A stretch of DNA of 64,000 nt. Origin: Palsa-295 sp963781105. Lineage in GTDB: Bacteria > Acidobacteriota > Terriglobia > Acidiferrales > UBA7541. The notes beneath the pieces are model-generated. The model was not told the origin of the DNA, ran no database searches, and saw only the letters and a program-made list of their open reading frames with translations. Location of the stretch: the NCBI GenBank assembly GCA_963781105.1, contig CAWAED010000008.1, positions 248,001 through 312,000 of the forward strand, given 5' to 3'. This document shows positions 8,580 to 16,930 of the stretch, piece by piece. Position 1 is the stretch's first letter, and each line of letters starts with the position of its first letter. A program made the translations under genes and the position numbers.

Positions 8580-11039
8580 ATGCGGCGTGCGATTATCAAC
8601 CTCTGGTCGCGGGGATGGCGCGGCATTTGTACGACTGCCGCTATCGTGCCAGCTATTCTTTTGTGCGCTGCGACGTTGCGGGCGCAAACGGCTCCGGAAT
8701 CCGTGGGCGGCGAAGCGAATCTGAAGTTGCCGGATTTGTCGTCGGTTACGTTTTTCGGGATTGACGGCCACCGGCTGCTGCTCTTCGGCATTTTGTTCTG
8801 CGTATTCGGCCTGGCATTCGGCTTGATGATTTACACGAAGCTGAAAAACCTGCCCGTGCATCGCGCGATGCGCGAGATTTCCGAGCTGATTTATGAAACC
8901 TGTAAGACGTACTTGATCACGCAAGGCAAATTCCTGCTGCTTCTGGAAGCTTTTATCGCGGTCGTCATCGTGCTTTATTTCGGGCTCTTGCTGCATTACG
9001 AAGCCGCTCGCGTAGTGATTATCCTCGCCTTCAGCATGGTTGGAATCATGGGTAGTTTTGGCGTGGCGTGGTTCGGTATTCGCGTTAATACCTTTGCGAA
9101 TTCCCGAACCGCTTTCGCTGGGCTGCGCGGCAAACCGTTCCCGATTTATCACATTCCGCTCGAAGCGGGCATGAGCATCGGCATGATGCTGATCAGCGTG
9201 GAATTGCTGATGATGCTTTTCATTTTGTTGTTTATTCCCGGCGATTATGCCGGGCCTTGTTTCATCGGGTTCGCGATTGGTGAGTCGCTGGGCGCGGCTG
9301 CGTTGCGTATCGCCGGCGGCATTTTTACGAAGATCGCAGATATCGGCTCGGACTTGATGAAGATTGTATTCAAGATCAAGGAAGACGACGCGCGCAATCC
9401 CGGCGTGATCGCGGATTGCACTGGCGACAACGCGGGCGACTCCGTGGGGCCGAGCGCGGATGGGTTTGAGACTTACGGCGTCACGGGCGTCGCGTTGATT
9501 ACGTTCATTCTGCTGGGCGTCAAGAGCCCTGTGGTGCAAGTGCAGCTGCTGGTGTGGATCTTCGTGATGCGCATCGCCATGCTGGTCGCCAGCGCGGCGG
9601 CATACTTCTTGAACGACGTGATCGCGAAGGCGCGCTTCGGCAACGCCGATAAGATGAACTTCGAAGCGCCGCTTACTTCGCTGGTGTGGATCACTTCGAT
9701 CGTCTCCATCGCGATGACCTACGCAATTTCGGCGGTCATTATCCCGGTGCTGGCCGGCGATTGGACGCAATGGTGGAAATTGGCCACGATCATTTCCTGC
9801 GGGACCCTGGCTGGAGCGATTATTCCGGAGTTGGTGAAGGTTTTTACTTCCACGGAATCGCGTCACGTGAAGGAAGTTGTGTCGTCCGCTGAAGAAGGCG
9901 GGGCGTCACTGGGAATTTTATCCGGGTTCGTTTCCGGGAATTTTTCGGCCTACTACATCGGCTTGGCGATGGTGCTGCTGATGTCCATCAGCTACCTGGT
10001 CAGCTTACAGGGCCTCGGCAACCTGATGATTGCAGCGCCAGTATTCGCTTTCGGCCTAGTGGCGTTTGGATTCTTGGGCATGGGGCCGGTGACGATCGCC
10101 GTGGATTCTTACGGGCCCGTGACGGACAACGCGCAATCCGTGTATGAGCTGTCGCTGATCGAAGTGGTGCCGAATATCAAGCAGGAACTGAAAGCGGATT
10201 TCGGCATTGACGTAAATTTCGAACGCGCCAAGGAATTGCTGGAAGAAAACGACGGAGCTGGCAATACGTTCAAAGCGACCGCGAAGCCGGTTTTGATCGG
10301 CACGGCTGTCGTCGGTGCGACTACCATGATTTTTTCCATCATCATGGCGCTGACGAATGGCATTACACAGGATGTGGACAAGCTGTCGTTGCTGCACGCC
10401 CCATTTTTTCTGGGTTTAATCACTGGCGGCGCGATGATTTATTGGTTTACTGGCGCTTCGACGCAAGCCGTGACGACTGGCGCATATCGGGCTGTTGAAT
10501 TCATCAAGGCCAATATCAAGCTGGAAGGCGTGGAGAAGGCTTCGGTGGAGGACAGCAAGAAAGTCGTCGCCATCTGCACGAAGTACGCGCAAAAGGGCAT
10601 GCTCAATATTTTTATTGCTGTGTTTTTTGCGACGCTGGCGTTCGCGTTCGTGGAACCTTTCTTCTTCATCGGATACTTGATCTCGATCGCGATTTTCGGT
10701 TTGTATCAGGCGATTTTTATGGCCAATGCGGGCGGGGCATGGGACAACGCCAAGAAAATTGTGGAAGTGGAGTTGAAGCAGAAAGGGACGCCTTTGCATG
10801 ACGCTACCGTGGTCGGTGATACGGTTGGCGACCCGTTCAAGGATACTTCGTCGGTGGCGCTGAACCCTGTGATCAAGTTCACTACGCTATTTGGATTGCT
10901 CGCGGTCGAACTCGCGGTCCAATTAACAGCGGAGACCGGCGGGAACCTCACGCATATTCTGGCCGCCGCGTTCTTCTTCGTTTCGTTCTTCTTCGTCTAT
11001 AGATCGTTCTACGGGATGCGCATCAAGGCCGGCAACTAA
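8580..11039 (+). CDS. hppA: Membrane-bound proton-translocating pyrophosphatase, divergent K+-independent type
   Basis: This integral membrane pump couples pyrophosphate hydrolysis to ion export. The 819-residue protein begins at ATG 8580 behind a GGAGGG site, with a signal-like leader (ending LRAQTA), then about sixteen hydrophobic helices. The pyrophosphate-binding loops are recognisable but altered. The usual first motif (DVGADLVGKVE) appears as DIGSDLMKIVFKIKEDD, followed by ARNPGVIADCTGDNAGDS and SADGFETYG. Near residue ~570 the segment GNTFKATAKP has Lys at the position that marks K+-independent enzymes. The late loop DTVGDPFKDTSSVALNP is intact. Coupling to H+ rather than Na+ is assumed from the K+-independent class. 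It is a single gene, divergent from the SDR gene. Confidence 0.9.
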   Translation: MRRAIINLWSRGWRGICTTAAIVPAILLCAATLRAQTAPESVGGEANLKLPDLSSVTFFGIDGHRLLLFGILFCVFGLAFGLMIYTKLKNLPVHRAMREISELIYETCKTYLITQGKFLLLLEAFIAVVIVLYFGLLLHYEAARVVIILAFSMVGIMGSFGVAWFGIRVNTFANSRTAFAGLRGKPFPIYHIPLEAGMSIGMMLISVELLMMLFILLFIPGDYAGPCFIGFAIGESLGAAALRIAGGIFTKIADIGSDLMKIVFKIKEDDARNPGVIADCTGDNAGDSVGPSADGFETYGVTGVALITFILLGVKSPVVQVQLLVWIFVMRIAMLVASAAAYFLNDVIAKARFGNADKMNFEAPLTSLVWITSIVSIAMTYAISAVIIPVLAGDWTQWWKLATIISCGTLAGAIIPELVKVFTSTESRHVKEVVSSAEEGGASLGILSGFVSGNFSAYYIGLAMVLLMSISYLVSLQGLGNLMIAAPVFAFGLVAFGFLGMGPVTIAVDSYGPVTDNAQSVYELSLIEVVPNIKQELKADFGIDVNFERAKELLEENDGAGNTFKATAKPVLIGTAVVGATTMIFSIIMALTNGITQDVDKLSLLHAPFFLGLITGGAMIYWFTGASTQAVTTGAYRAVEFIKANIKLEGVEKASVEDSKKVVAICTKYAQKGMLNIFIAVFFATLAFAFVEPFFFIGYLISIAIFGLYQAIFMANAGGAWDNAKKIVEVELKQKGTPLHDATVVGDTVGDPFKDTSSVALNPVIKFTTLFGLLAVELAVQLTAETGGNLTHILAAAFFFVSFFFVYRSFYGMRIKAGN

Positions 11040-11060
11040 TCTGGATTTCTCGACCGCGAA

Positions 11061-12314
11061 TCAGCTCTTCACAAGGCCGAGGAATTGGCGCGGATCGTTC
11101 GCGAAGCCGGGGAAGACTGCGTTCAGATCGCGGTCGCCAAGGTGGTTGGCGATGATCTCACCTAGCACGCTGCGATAGTCGGTGGTCATGGCGAGATCGC
11201 GGCCTTGATTGAGTTGGCCTTCGCCTAGCCCCGGCCAGCGGGTGTACACTTTCCCGCCTCTGATGTCGCCGCCCATGACGAACATGCAGTTTGCGTGGCC
11301 GTGATCGGTGCCACGATTTCCGTTCTCGTGCGCGGTGCGGCCGAATTCAGACATGCTGACGAACACTACGTCGCCCATGCGGTCGCCCATGTCTTGATGG
11401 AAAGCCGCAACGCCCTGCCCTAGATCGCGAAGCAGATTTGAGAGTTGGCCTTGCACGCCGCCTTCGTTGACGTGATGATCCCAACCACCGCTATCTAGAA
11501 ACGCGACTTCCAGACCGACGTCCGCCTTGAACAATTCCGCAATTTCCTGGAGGCTTTGGCCAAAGCGGCCTTTGGGATATTGTGCGCCATTTTCGGCCTG
11601 GTAGGTATCGGGATTGATTTTTTTGAGCTGATCGACGGCCTCGAAAGTTTCAGCGCCTACGCCGCGCAATGCGCGATCCACCGTCTGCGCGTACATCGCT
11701 TCAAAGCCCCCTTCGGTGGTCTGCTGCGGTCCGTTCATTTTGAATTGCTTCAAGTCCGGGATCGCGATTGCTGAAACGGAGCCCTGCAACGTCCGCGGCA
11801 AGTAAGGTCCGAAAGCTACCGCGCGGAAAGGCGACGGCTGCTCCTCTGGCATCGTTTGCAGCGCGCGATTCAACCAGCCGTCTTCGGTAGCTTTTCGCCC
11901 CGGCGTGCCTGATTCCATGTAATCCTGCGCATCGAAGTGGGAACGCGTGGGATCGGGCGAGCCGACGGCCTGCACCACGGCAAGTTGTCCGTTGCGGAAA
12001 AGCGGAAGCATCGGCTCCAGGCTCGGATGCAGGCCAAAGAAACCATCCAGATCGAGCGCCGCTTCGGCGCTGTCACGCGTAGGAGCGGGAATCGCGATCG
12101 TCGGGCGCATATGGTAATAGTTCGGTTCGCCGAAGGGAACGACGACATTCAGTCCGTCCATCGCGCCACGCTGGAATAGCACGACCATTTTTTTCTTGTT
12201 GGGCGCGGCTGTGCCGGCGACGGCGCGCTGCAAGAACGACGGCAGTGCCGCCATGCCCAGCATCGCGATGCCGCCACTCTTCAAAAAATATCGCCGCGAA
12301 ATGGTCATTGCCAA
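11061..12314 (-). CDS. DUF1501 protein, Tat-exported sulfatase-fold protein
   Basis: A 417-residue protein of the DUF1501 family, which has an alkaline-phosphatase/sulfatase-like fold; its activity is not known. The N terminus SRRYFLKSGG followed by a hydrophobic stretch is a twin-arginine signal, so a folded, possibly metal-bearing protein is exported. Family segments seen are FQRGAMDGLNVVVP, the DSGGWDHH motif with its His pair, and the EFGRT and GTDHG motifs near the C terminus, which normally carry metal ligands. It lies 34 bases downstream of the DUF1800 gene on the same strand. The two families usually travel together and are thought to act together outside the cytoplasm. Confidence 0.92.
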   Translation of the reverse strand: MAMTISRRYFLKSGGIAMLGMAALPSFLQRAVAGTAAPNKKKMVVLFQRGAMDGLNVVVPFGEPNYYHMRPTIAIPAPTRDSAEAALDLDGFFGLHPSLEPMLPLFRNGQLAVVQAVGSPDPTRSHFDAQDYMESGTPGRKATEDGWLNRALQTMPEEQPSPFRAVAFGPYLPRTLQGSVSAIAIPDLKQFKMNGPQQTTEGGFEAMYAQTVDRALRGVGAETFEAVDQLKKINPDTYQAENGAQYPKGRFGQSLQEIAELFKADVGLEVAFLDSGGWDHHVNEGGVQGQLSNLLRDLGQGVAAFHQDMGDRMGDVVFVSMSEFGRTAHENGNRGTDHGHANCMFVMGGDIRGGKVYTRWPGLGEGQLNQGRDLAMTTDYRSVLGEIIANHLGDRDLNAVFPGFANDPRQFLGLVKS

Positions 12315-12348
12315 TCTCCCGTTTGAGCCAAGCTGCCGCCGTACGACA

Positions 12349-14253
12349 TTACCGCCGCTGAAATTCCGGCGTGCCCAGCACTAATCCCGCGATCAAACCT
12401 TCATTTACTTGCTTCACTGGATCGTCCAAACGCGCCTGTAAAATCTGCGGATCCTTCAATCGCGCTTGCAAGGTGTCCGCCGTGGATGGCGCGACCTGAC
12501 CATCGAGGAACTCCTGCAGCGAGCGCGCCAGCGCTGCGTTCGGATCCTTGGCAGCGTCGTCACCGAGCATCGACTTCAGGTCCACGGTGGCGCCGCCCAT
12601 CTTGTCGCCTGCGAATGCCAACGAGAAATTCAGGCGGTTCAGTAGTGCTCCGGTATTCACCCAGGTCTCAGATTTGTCCGAGTATCCGGTGGGCGGCTGG
12701 CAGAGGTACAGCGGTTCGCCCATGCGCCCGACCCACTGCGCGAGCGGCAGCGTGATGGTGACTTCCGCGTTCAACGCGCGCGCCGTGCTGGCCACCAGTT
12801 CAAACGGAGTCTTCACCTTTGCGCGGTAGGCTTCCCTGGACCAAAATTCCGGCGAATAAATCATGGTCTTCAGCACCGTGCGAATGTCGCCGCCGCTCGA
12901 TTCAAAACTTTTCGCCATGCGCTCGACCAGCGCCGGGGGTGGATTGTCGGAAACAAAATGCCGCGCCAGTTCGGTGGAGATAAATTTTGCGGTGGCCGGG
13001 CGGGTGGCCAGCATTTTCAAGGCTTCCTCGCCGTCTTTTTCACCGCCATAGTTGAACGTGCGGCCCATCACTACTTTCTTGCCTTCGGCATGAACCTTCT
13101 GGTCGAAAAAGAACTGCGGATCTTTGCGCGGTTCGTGAATCGTCCAGCCCGTGAGGCACTCCGCCATCTGGATTACGTCCTGCTGCGTATAGCCGGCGTC
13201 CACGCCGATGGTGTGGAGCTCCATCACTTCCCTGCCGTAATTTTCGTTGAGGCCTCGTTCTTGCTTTTTGGCGGCAACCGGCGTGGTTCGCGCGGGGCCA
13301 GTCGCGGGACCGGGGAACGTGCCCGGAGTGGGCATCGAGCCTCCGACAAAGGTTCCTTGATATCGCCCCCGCCGCATATTCTTTTCCGCTTCCATGCGCG
13401 CGACGGCCGCGGGATCAGCACTCAAATAGTTATCGAGGAAAAAGAGCATTGCCGGGCTTTTTGCGGTGGCGAGCAATAGATCCTGAAATTGGCCCATGGT
13501 GTGCGGGCGAATCGTGTCGCGCTCGTAGGAGGTGAGCAGCCACTTGTCGTCGCCTTTATTCGCGAACACATTGAAATGGTTGAACCAGAAATCCTCCATC
13601 ACCGCTTCTAATTGCCGGTCGCTATAAATCGCGCGGTCCACTTTGGCCATGGAGAGTTCGGCAACGATTCGGTTCGGGCCCTGTAGTTTGGCGAGTTGTT
13701 GCTGCGCTTTATCGAGGTTTTCGTTGCCTGTGACGATGACTTGTGATTCGGCCGTTTGTTGCTTGGCTTTCAGCTGACCTTTCGCTTGCTCCTTTGCTTG
13801 CTCTTTCGTGAGTCCTTCTTGTTTCGCCACTTGCTTCGGGCGCGGATATTCCTCGAGCAATTGTTTTGAGGACATCGTTAGCGTCGGGTAGCGCTGGAGA
13901 CGCTGATTGAGCGCCTGGTCGTCAATTGCTTCGGGATGCAGTTGCTGCTCGATCCACTTATCCAAGCCCATCTGGCGGATTCGTTCGACATCGCCCGGAC
14001 GAGCCCCGTACGCCAGGCGGTTCAGCGCATGGACGATCGCTTCATCTTCGGTAAGCTGCGTGATGGGGAGCTTGCCTTTGAATTTTTTATCGAGGACCAC
14101 GTGGTCTTGTGGAGCGCTTGCGTCATCATTAGCCGCGCGCGCATGGGGCACGGCCAAAATCAGACCGACGATAAGCGCCGCAGCCAGAAGCCCGGTTCCC
14201 GGAACATCCAAACGTTGGCCGCCTAGGGGAATTCGTCTTTTCTTCACCTGCAT
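12349..14253 (-). CDS. DUF1800 family exported protein
   Basis: A 634-residue protein from ATG 14253, chosen because GAGG lies just upstream and the product then starts with a clean signal peptide (MQVKKRRIPLG, then a hydrophobic core ending in HARAAN). An ATG at 14328 would add 25 residues of unlikely leader. DUF1800 features are the early segment HALNRLAYGARPGDVE, the central WFNHFNVF, and NENYGREVMELHTIGVD. A Lys/Gln/Glu-rich insertion at ~155-190 looks like a short helical linker. It pairs with the downstream DUF1501 gene. Function is unknown; export to the cell surface or periplasm is inferred. Confidence 0.92.
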   Translation of the reverse strand: MQVKKRRIPLGGQRLDVPGTGLLAAALIVGLILAVPHARAANDDASAPQDHVVLDKKFKGKLPITQLTEDEAIVHALNRLAYGARPGDVERIRQMGLDKWIEQQLHPEAIDDQALNQRLQRYPTLTMSSKQLLEEYPRPKQVAKQEGLTKEQAKEQAKGQLKAKQQTAESQVIVTGNENLDKAQQQLAKLQGPNRIVAELSMAKVDRAIYSDRQLEAVMEDFWFNHFNVFANKGDDKWLLTSYERDTIRPHTMGQFQDLLLATAKSPAMLFFLDNYLSADPAAVARMEAEKNMRRGRYQGTFVGGSMPTPGTFPGPATGPARTTPVAAKKQERGLNENYGREVMELHTIGVDAGYTQQDVIQMAECLTGWTIHEPRKDPQFFFDQKVHAEGKKVVMGRTFNYGGEKDGEEALKMLATRPATAKFISTELARHFVSDNPPPALVERMAKSFESSGGDIRTVLKTMIYSPEFWSREAYRAKVKTPFELVASTARALNAEVTITLPLAQWVGRMGEPLYLCQPPTGYSDKSETWVNTGALLNRLNFSLAFAGDKMGGATVDLKSMLGDDAAKDPNAALARSLQEFLDGQVAPSTADTLQARLKDPQILQARLDDPVKQVNEGLIAGLVLGTPEFQRR

Positions 14254-14393
14254 TGACCTCGGTGTGAGCAAATGCGCAGAGCCGCAAGGCTTTCCTTTAG
14301 CGTCCAGTTTAACCCTGTGGAACAGCAAAAGTTGCAGGTGGGCGCAAATCGTTAATAAGCGGCGAGAAACCTGAATGCGGCAACCGCGGAAGG

Positions 14394-15245
14394 TCAGCGG
14401 GTGAGGGCGCGTGCCGGGTTACGTTCGCGGATCAGCGCGTCACTAAGTTCCACATTATAGGCGGCACCCAGGAGCACGACTACGGCGGTGATGTACATCC
14501 AGATCAGCAGTCCGATTGCAGCTGCCAGGCCGCCGTAGACTACGTCGTAAGGCATGTGCCGAACGTAGAACCCAAGAACTACATCCGCCAACCACCACAG
14601 AACGGTTGCCAGGCTGGCTCCTGGCAGCAAGTGCCACAAGCCACGATGCCCCGGACGGCCGATACGGTAAAGCGATACGAGAACCACCATGGAAAGCACA
14701 AACACGATCGCCGCTTGAATAATGAAACCCACGACGTGTATCAGCAAAGGCGACTGCCCCAATTCGTTCACCAGCCAAGCGCGTTCCTGCTTTCCGAAGA
14801 CAGTCAGCAGGACCACTACAAGAGCCGGCACGGTCGTGAGCAACAGTAAAAACAGCGCGCGCAAAGAAGTACGCCAGTACTCAGAACGGACAGGATCTCC
14901 TTCGATGATGCGAAATCCCTCGATGAAGCCGGACATCACTTGCGAACCGGCGAGCAGAGTTCCGATTAATCCCAGCGAAAACCATTTCCAGGGATGCGCG
15001 CCCTTGCGGACGAAATACTGCGTCACAATATCTTCGCTGCCGGGCGGCACAATCACCCTTAGCCGCTGGGGCAGTTCCGTCAAGGCGTCTCGGAACGCGG
15101 CCTTGCTGCTCAAAACTCCCAGCGCGAGAAGAAGCATGGGGAAAAAGGCCAGGAACATGTTAAATGCCACCGCCTGGCTGAGTGTGACGCAGTCCGGAAA
15201 TATCCGGCCCAATCCCCGAAATAGGAGTTTCAGTATGCGATGCAT
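14394..15245 (-). CDS. YihY/UPF0761 family inner membrane protein
   Basis: A 283-residue integral membrane protein of the family once called ribonuclease BN, a name now regarded as mistaken. About six long hydrophobic helices are seen, with the family segments SQAVAFNMFLAFFPMLL near the N terminus and YGGLAAAIGLLIWMYITAVVVLLGAAYN near the C terminus. Length and helix pattern are typical. It is alone on its strand, 141 bases upstream of the DUF1800 start with nothing between them. No specific role can be given. Confidence 0.9.
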   Translation of the reverse strand: MHRILKLLFRGLGRIFPDCVTLSQAVAFNMFLAFFPMLLLALGVLSSKAAFRDALTELPQRLRVIVPPGSEDIVTQYFVRKGAHPWKWFSLGLIGTLLAGSQVMSGFIEGFRIIEGDPVRSEYWRTSLRALFLLLLTTVPALVVVLLTVFGKQERAWLVNELGQSPLLIHVVGFIIQAAIVFVLSMVVLVSLYRIGRPGHRGLWHLLPGASLATVLWWLADVVLGFYVRHMPYDVVYGGLAAAIGLLIWMYITAVVVLLGAAYNVELSDALIRERNPARALTR

Positions 15246-15512
15246 GGATGTCGTCGGCGGGATTATACGGTCAGTGAATGGGTATCGCGGGGAAATTCTT
15301 CGGTGGGCGCTGATCTGTGATTCGTGCGCCGCGAGCGACGCCGCGGAGTGCCGCCAGCTCGCAGTCCAATATGTCGCGCTATGCGGTTGCGCAAGCCGGA
15401 AAAATTTCGCGGATTATGCTAGCCTCGTACGCAAAATGAGGTGGCTACAGAACACGTTTAGAAAGTCAGCAGTACGGTGAGAGAGTGCCGGCCGGCGAAG
15501 GGGAGGTCTTTG

Positions 15513-16406
15513 ATGCCTCGTTTGGTGCGTTGTGGATTGATTCAGGTGCATTGCGAGTGGTCACCGGAAAAATACTCGATTCGCGACATCTCGAAAAAGA
15601 TGCTGGAGAAGCATGAGAAGTTGATTCACGATGCCGCGAAGAAGAAGACTCAGATCCTCTGCTTGCAGGAGCTTTTCAACGGACCATATTTCTGCGCGGA
15701 ACAGCAAGCGCGCTGGTATGAGATGACCGAGCCGGTGCCGGATGGCCCCATGGTCGAGCGCATGCGCAAGCTGGCCAAGAAATACGAGATGGCCATGGTC
15801 GTGCCGATCTACGAACGCGAAATGACCGGACTCTTTTACAACACCGCGGCCGTGATTGACGCAGACGGCAAATATCTCGGTAAATATCGCAAGCACCACA
15901 TCCCGCAGGTGGCACCGGGATTTTGGGAGAAATTTTATTTCACGCCGGGAAACACCGGCTACCTGACTTTTCAGACGAAGTTTGCGCGTATCGGCGTTTA
16001 CATTTGCTACGACCGGCATTTTCCGGAAGGCGCACGCGTGCTCGGTTTGAATGGCGCGGAGATCGTGTTTAATCCGTCGGCGACGGTTGCCGGCTTGAGC
16101 GAATATCTATGGGAACTGGAGCAACCTGCGCACGCGGTTGCTAACGGCTACTTTGTCGGCGCGATCAATCGCGTGGGCAAGGAAGCGCCGTGGAATATCG
16201 GCGAATTTTATGGCAAGAGCTATTTTTGCAATCCGCGCGGGAAGATTATTGCGCGGGCCAGCCGGGATAAGGACGAAGTGTTGGTCGCGGATTTGGATTT
16301 GGAAGAAATGGACAAAGTTCGCCAGACCTGGCAATTTTTTCGCGACCGCCGCCCGGAAAGTTACGGCGAGATTACGCGTACTCGCTCCGCTGCGGCGGCG
16401 GATTAG
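15513..16406 (+). CDS. Beta-ureidopropionase-like carbon-nitrogen hydrolase
   Basis: A nitrilase-superfamily amidohydrolase of 297 residues, from ATG 15513 behind a GGGGAGG site. The catalytic Glu (LQELFNGP), Lys (KYRKHHIP) and Cys (YICYDRHFPEGAR) are all present in the usual order. Its neighbours are dihydropyrimidinase, PreA and PreT. On that basis the likely reaction is hydrolysis of N-carbamoyl-beta-alanine to beta-alanine, CO2 and ammonia, the third step of reductive pyrimidine breakdown. A related N-carbamoyl-amine hydrolase role is possible. The next pathway gene follows on the same strand but is separated by the inverted-repeat unit at 16408-16911. Confidence 0.88.
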   Translation: MPRLVRCGLIQVHCEWSPEKYSIRDISKKMLEKHEKLIHDAAKKKTQILCLQELFNGPYFCAEQQARWYEMTEPVPDGPMVERMRKLAKKYEMAMVVPIYEREMTGLFYNTAAVIDADGKYLGKYRKHHIPQVAPGFWEKFYFTPGNTGYLTFQTKFARIGVYICYDRHFPEGARVLGLNGAEIVFNPSATVAGLSEYLWELEQPAHAVANGYFVGAINRVGKEAPWNIGEFYGKSYFCNPRGKIIARASRDKDEVLVADLDLEEMDKVRQTWQFFRDRRPESYGEITRTRSAAAAD

Positions 16407-16407
16407 T

Positions 16408-16444
16408 TCAAAATCACCACAGATGAACACTGATGAACACAGAT
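16408..16444 (+). repeat. Left 37-bp inverted repeat arm
   Basis: Begins TCAAAATCACCACAGATGAA and ends CACAGAT. It is the reverse complement of 16875-16911 apart from two bases. The ATG of the enclosed gene (16433) is inside this arm, so the repeat contributes the first four codons of the protein. Confidence 0.85.
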
Positions 16445-16858
16445 AAAAACTTGGAGATTGAAACCCACGCGACGACTGAAGAAGCGCTCGCGGAATATCC
16501 TGAGAAAGAGCTCACGGGCAATATTCTTCGCGGAGCCTTCGCAGTGCACAACGTGCTGGGCGCCGGTTTCCTTGAGCGAGTCTATTCTAACGCTCTAGCC
16601 GTGGAATTGGCCCGCCAGCGATTGACGTTCGTACAGAATCAACAATTGCAGGTGATATATCGGGACGTGATAGTGGGAGATTATGTTGCGGACGTGATTG
16701 TGGAGAATCGGGTAATCCTCGAGCTCAAGGCGTGTGCATCGCTCGATCCAAGCCACAACGCGCAGCTGATGAACTACCTGCGCGCTACAAAGATCCGAGT
16801 GGGTCTCTTAATAAACTTTGGGCGGCCGAAGCCAGAGTACCGACGGTTCGTTTGTTGA
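16433..16858 (+). CDS. GxxExxY protein (PD-(D/E)XK nuclease-like fold)
   Basis: A 141-residue protein of the GxxExxY family. The naming motif is seen as GFLERVY at ~45-51. A nuclease-fold core follows (DYVADVIVENRVILELKA, with Asp, Glu and Lys of a PD-(D/E)XK-type site). The end is a conserved-looking LINFGRPKPEYRRFV segment. The biochemical role of the family is not established. The gene lies inside a pair of near-identical inverted repeats and interrupts a pyrimidine catabolism gene row, so it is more likely a selfish or accessory unit than a pathway member. The start at 16433 lies in the repeat; no clear ribosome site precedes it. Confidence 0.85.
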   Translation: MNTDKNLEIETHATTEEALAEYPEKELTGNILRGAFAVHNVLGAGFLERVYSNALAVELARQRLTFVQNQQLQVIYRDVIVGDYVADVIVENRVILELKACASLDPSHNAQLMNYLRATKIRVGLLINFGRPKPEYRRFVC

Positions 16859-16874
16859 CATAGTTCATGGTGCT

Positions 16875-16911
16875 ATCTGTGTTCATCTGCGTTCATCTGT
16901 GGTGATTTTGA
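16875..16911 (-). repeat. Right 37-bp inverted repeat arm
   Basis: Ends in CATCTGTGGTGATTTTGA on the forward strand and is the inverted partner of 16408-16444. It lies just upstream of the aminotransferase start and could influence that gene's leader RNA, because the two arms could pair in a transcript spanning the unit. Confidence 0.85.
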
Positions 16912-16930
16912 ATGCCGAGAGGTCAAGTAA

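Larger units (their letters stand above)
16408..16911. mobile_element. Inverted-repeat unit carrying a GxxExxY gene
   Basis: A 504-bp unit bounded by two 37-bp arms (16408-16444 and 16875-16911) that are inverted copies with 35 of 37 matches. Each arm contains the motif CACAGATGAACA in tandem. The unit begins two bases after the stop codon of the amidohydrolase and ends 19 bases before the start of the aminotransferase, so it has entered the space between two genes of one pathway. The single gene inside starts within the left arm. No transposase is present, so movement would have to be in trans or by recombination between dispersed copies. A solo copy of part of the arm lies at 21966-21988. 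Confidence 0.6.
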
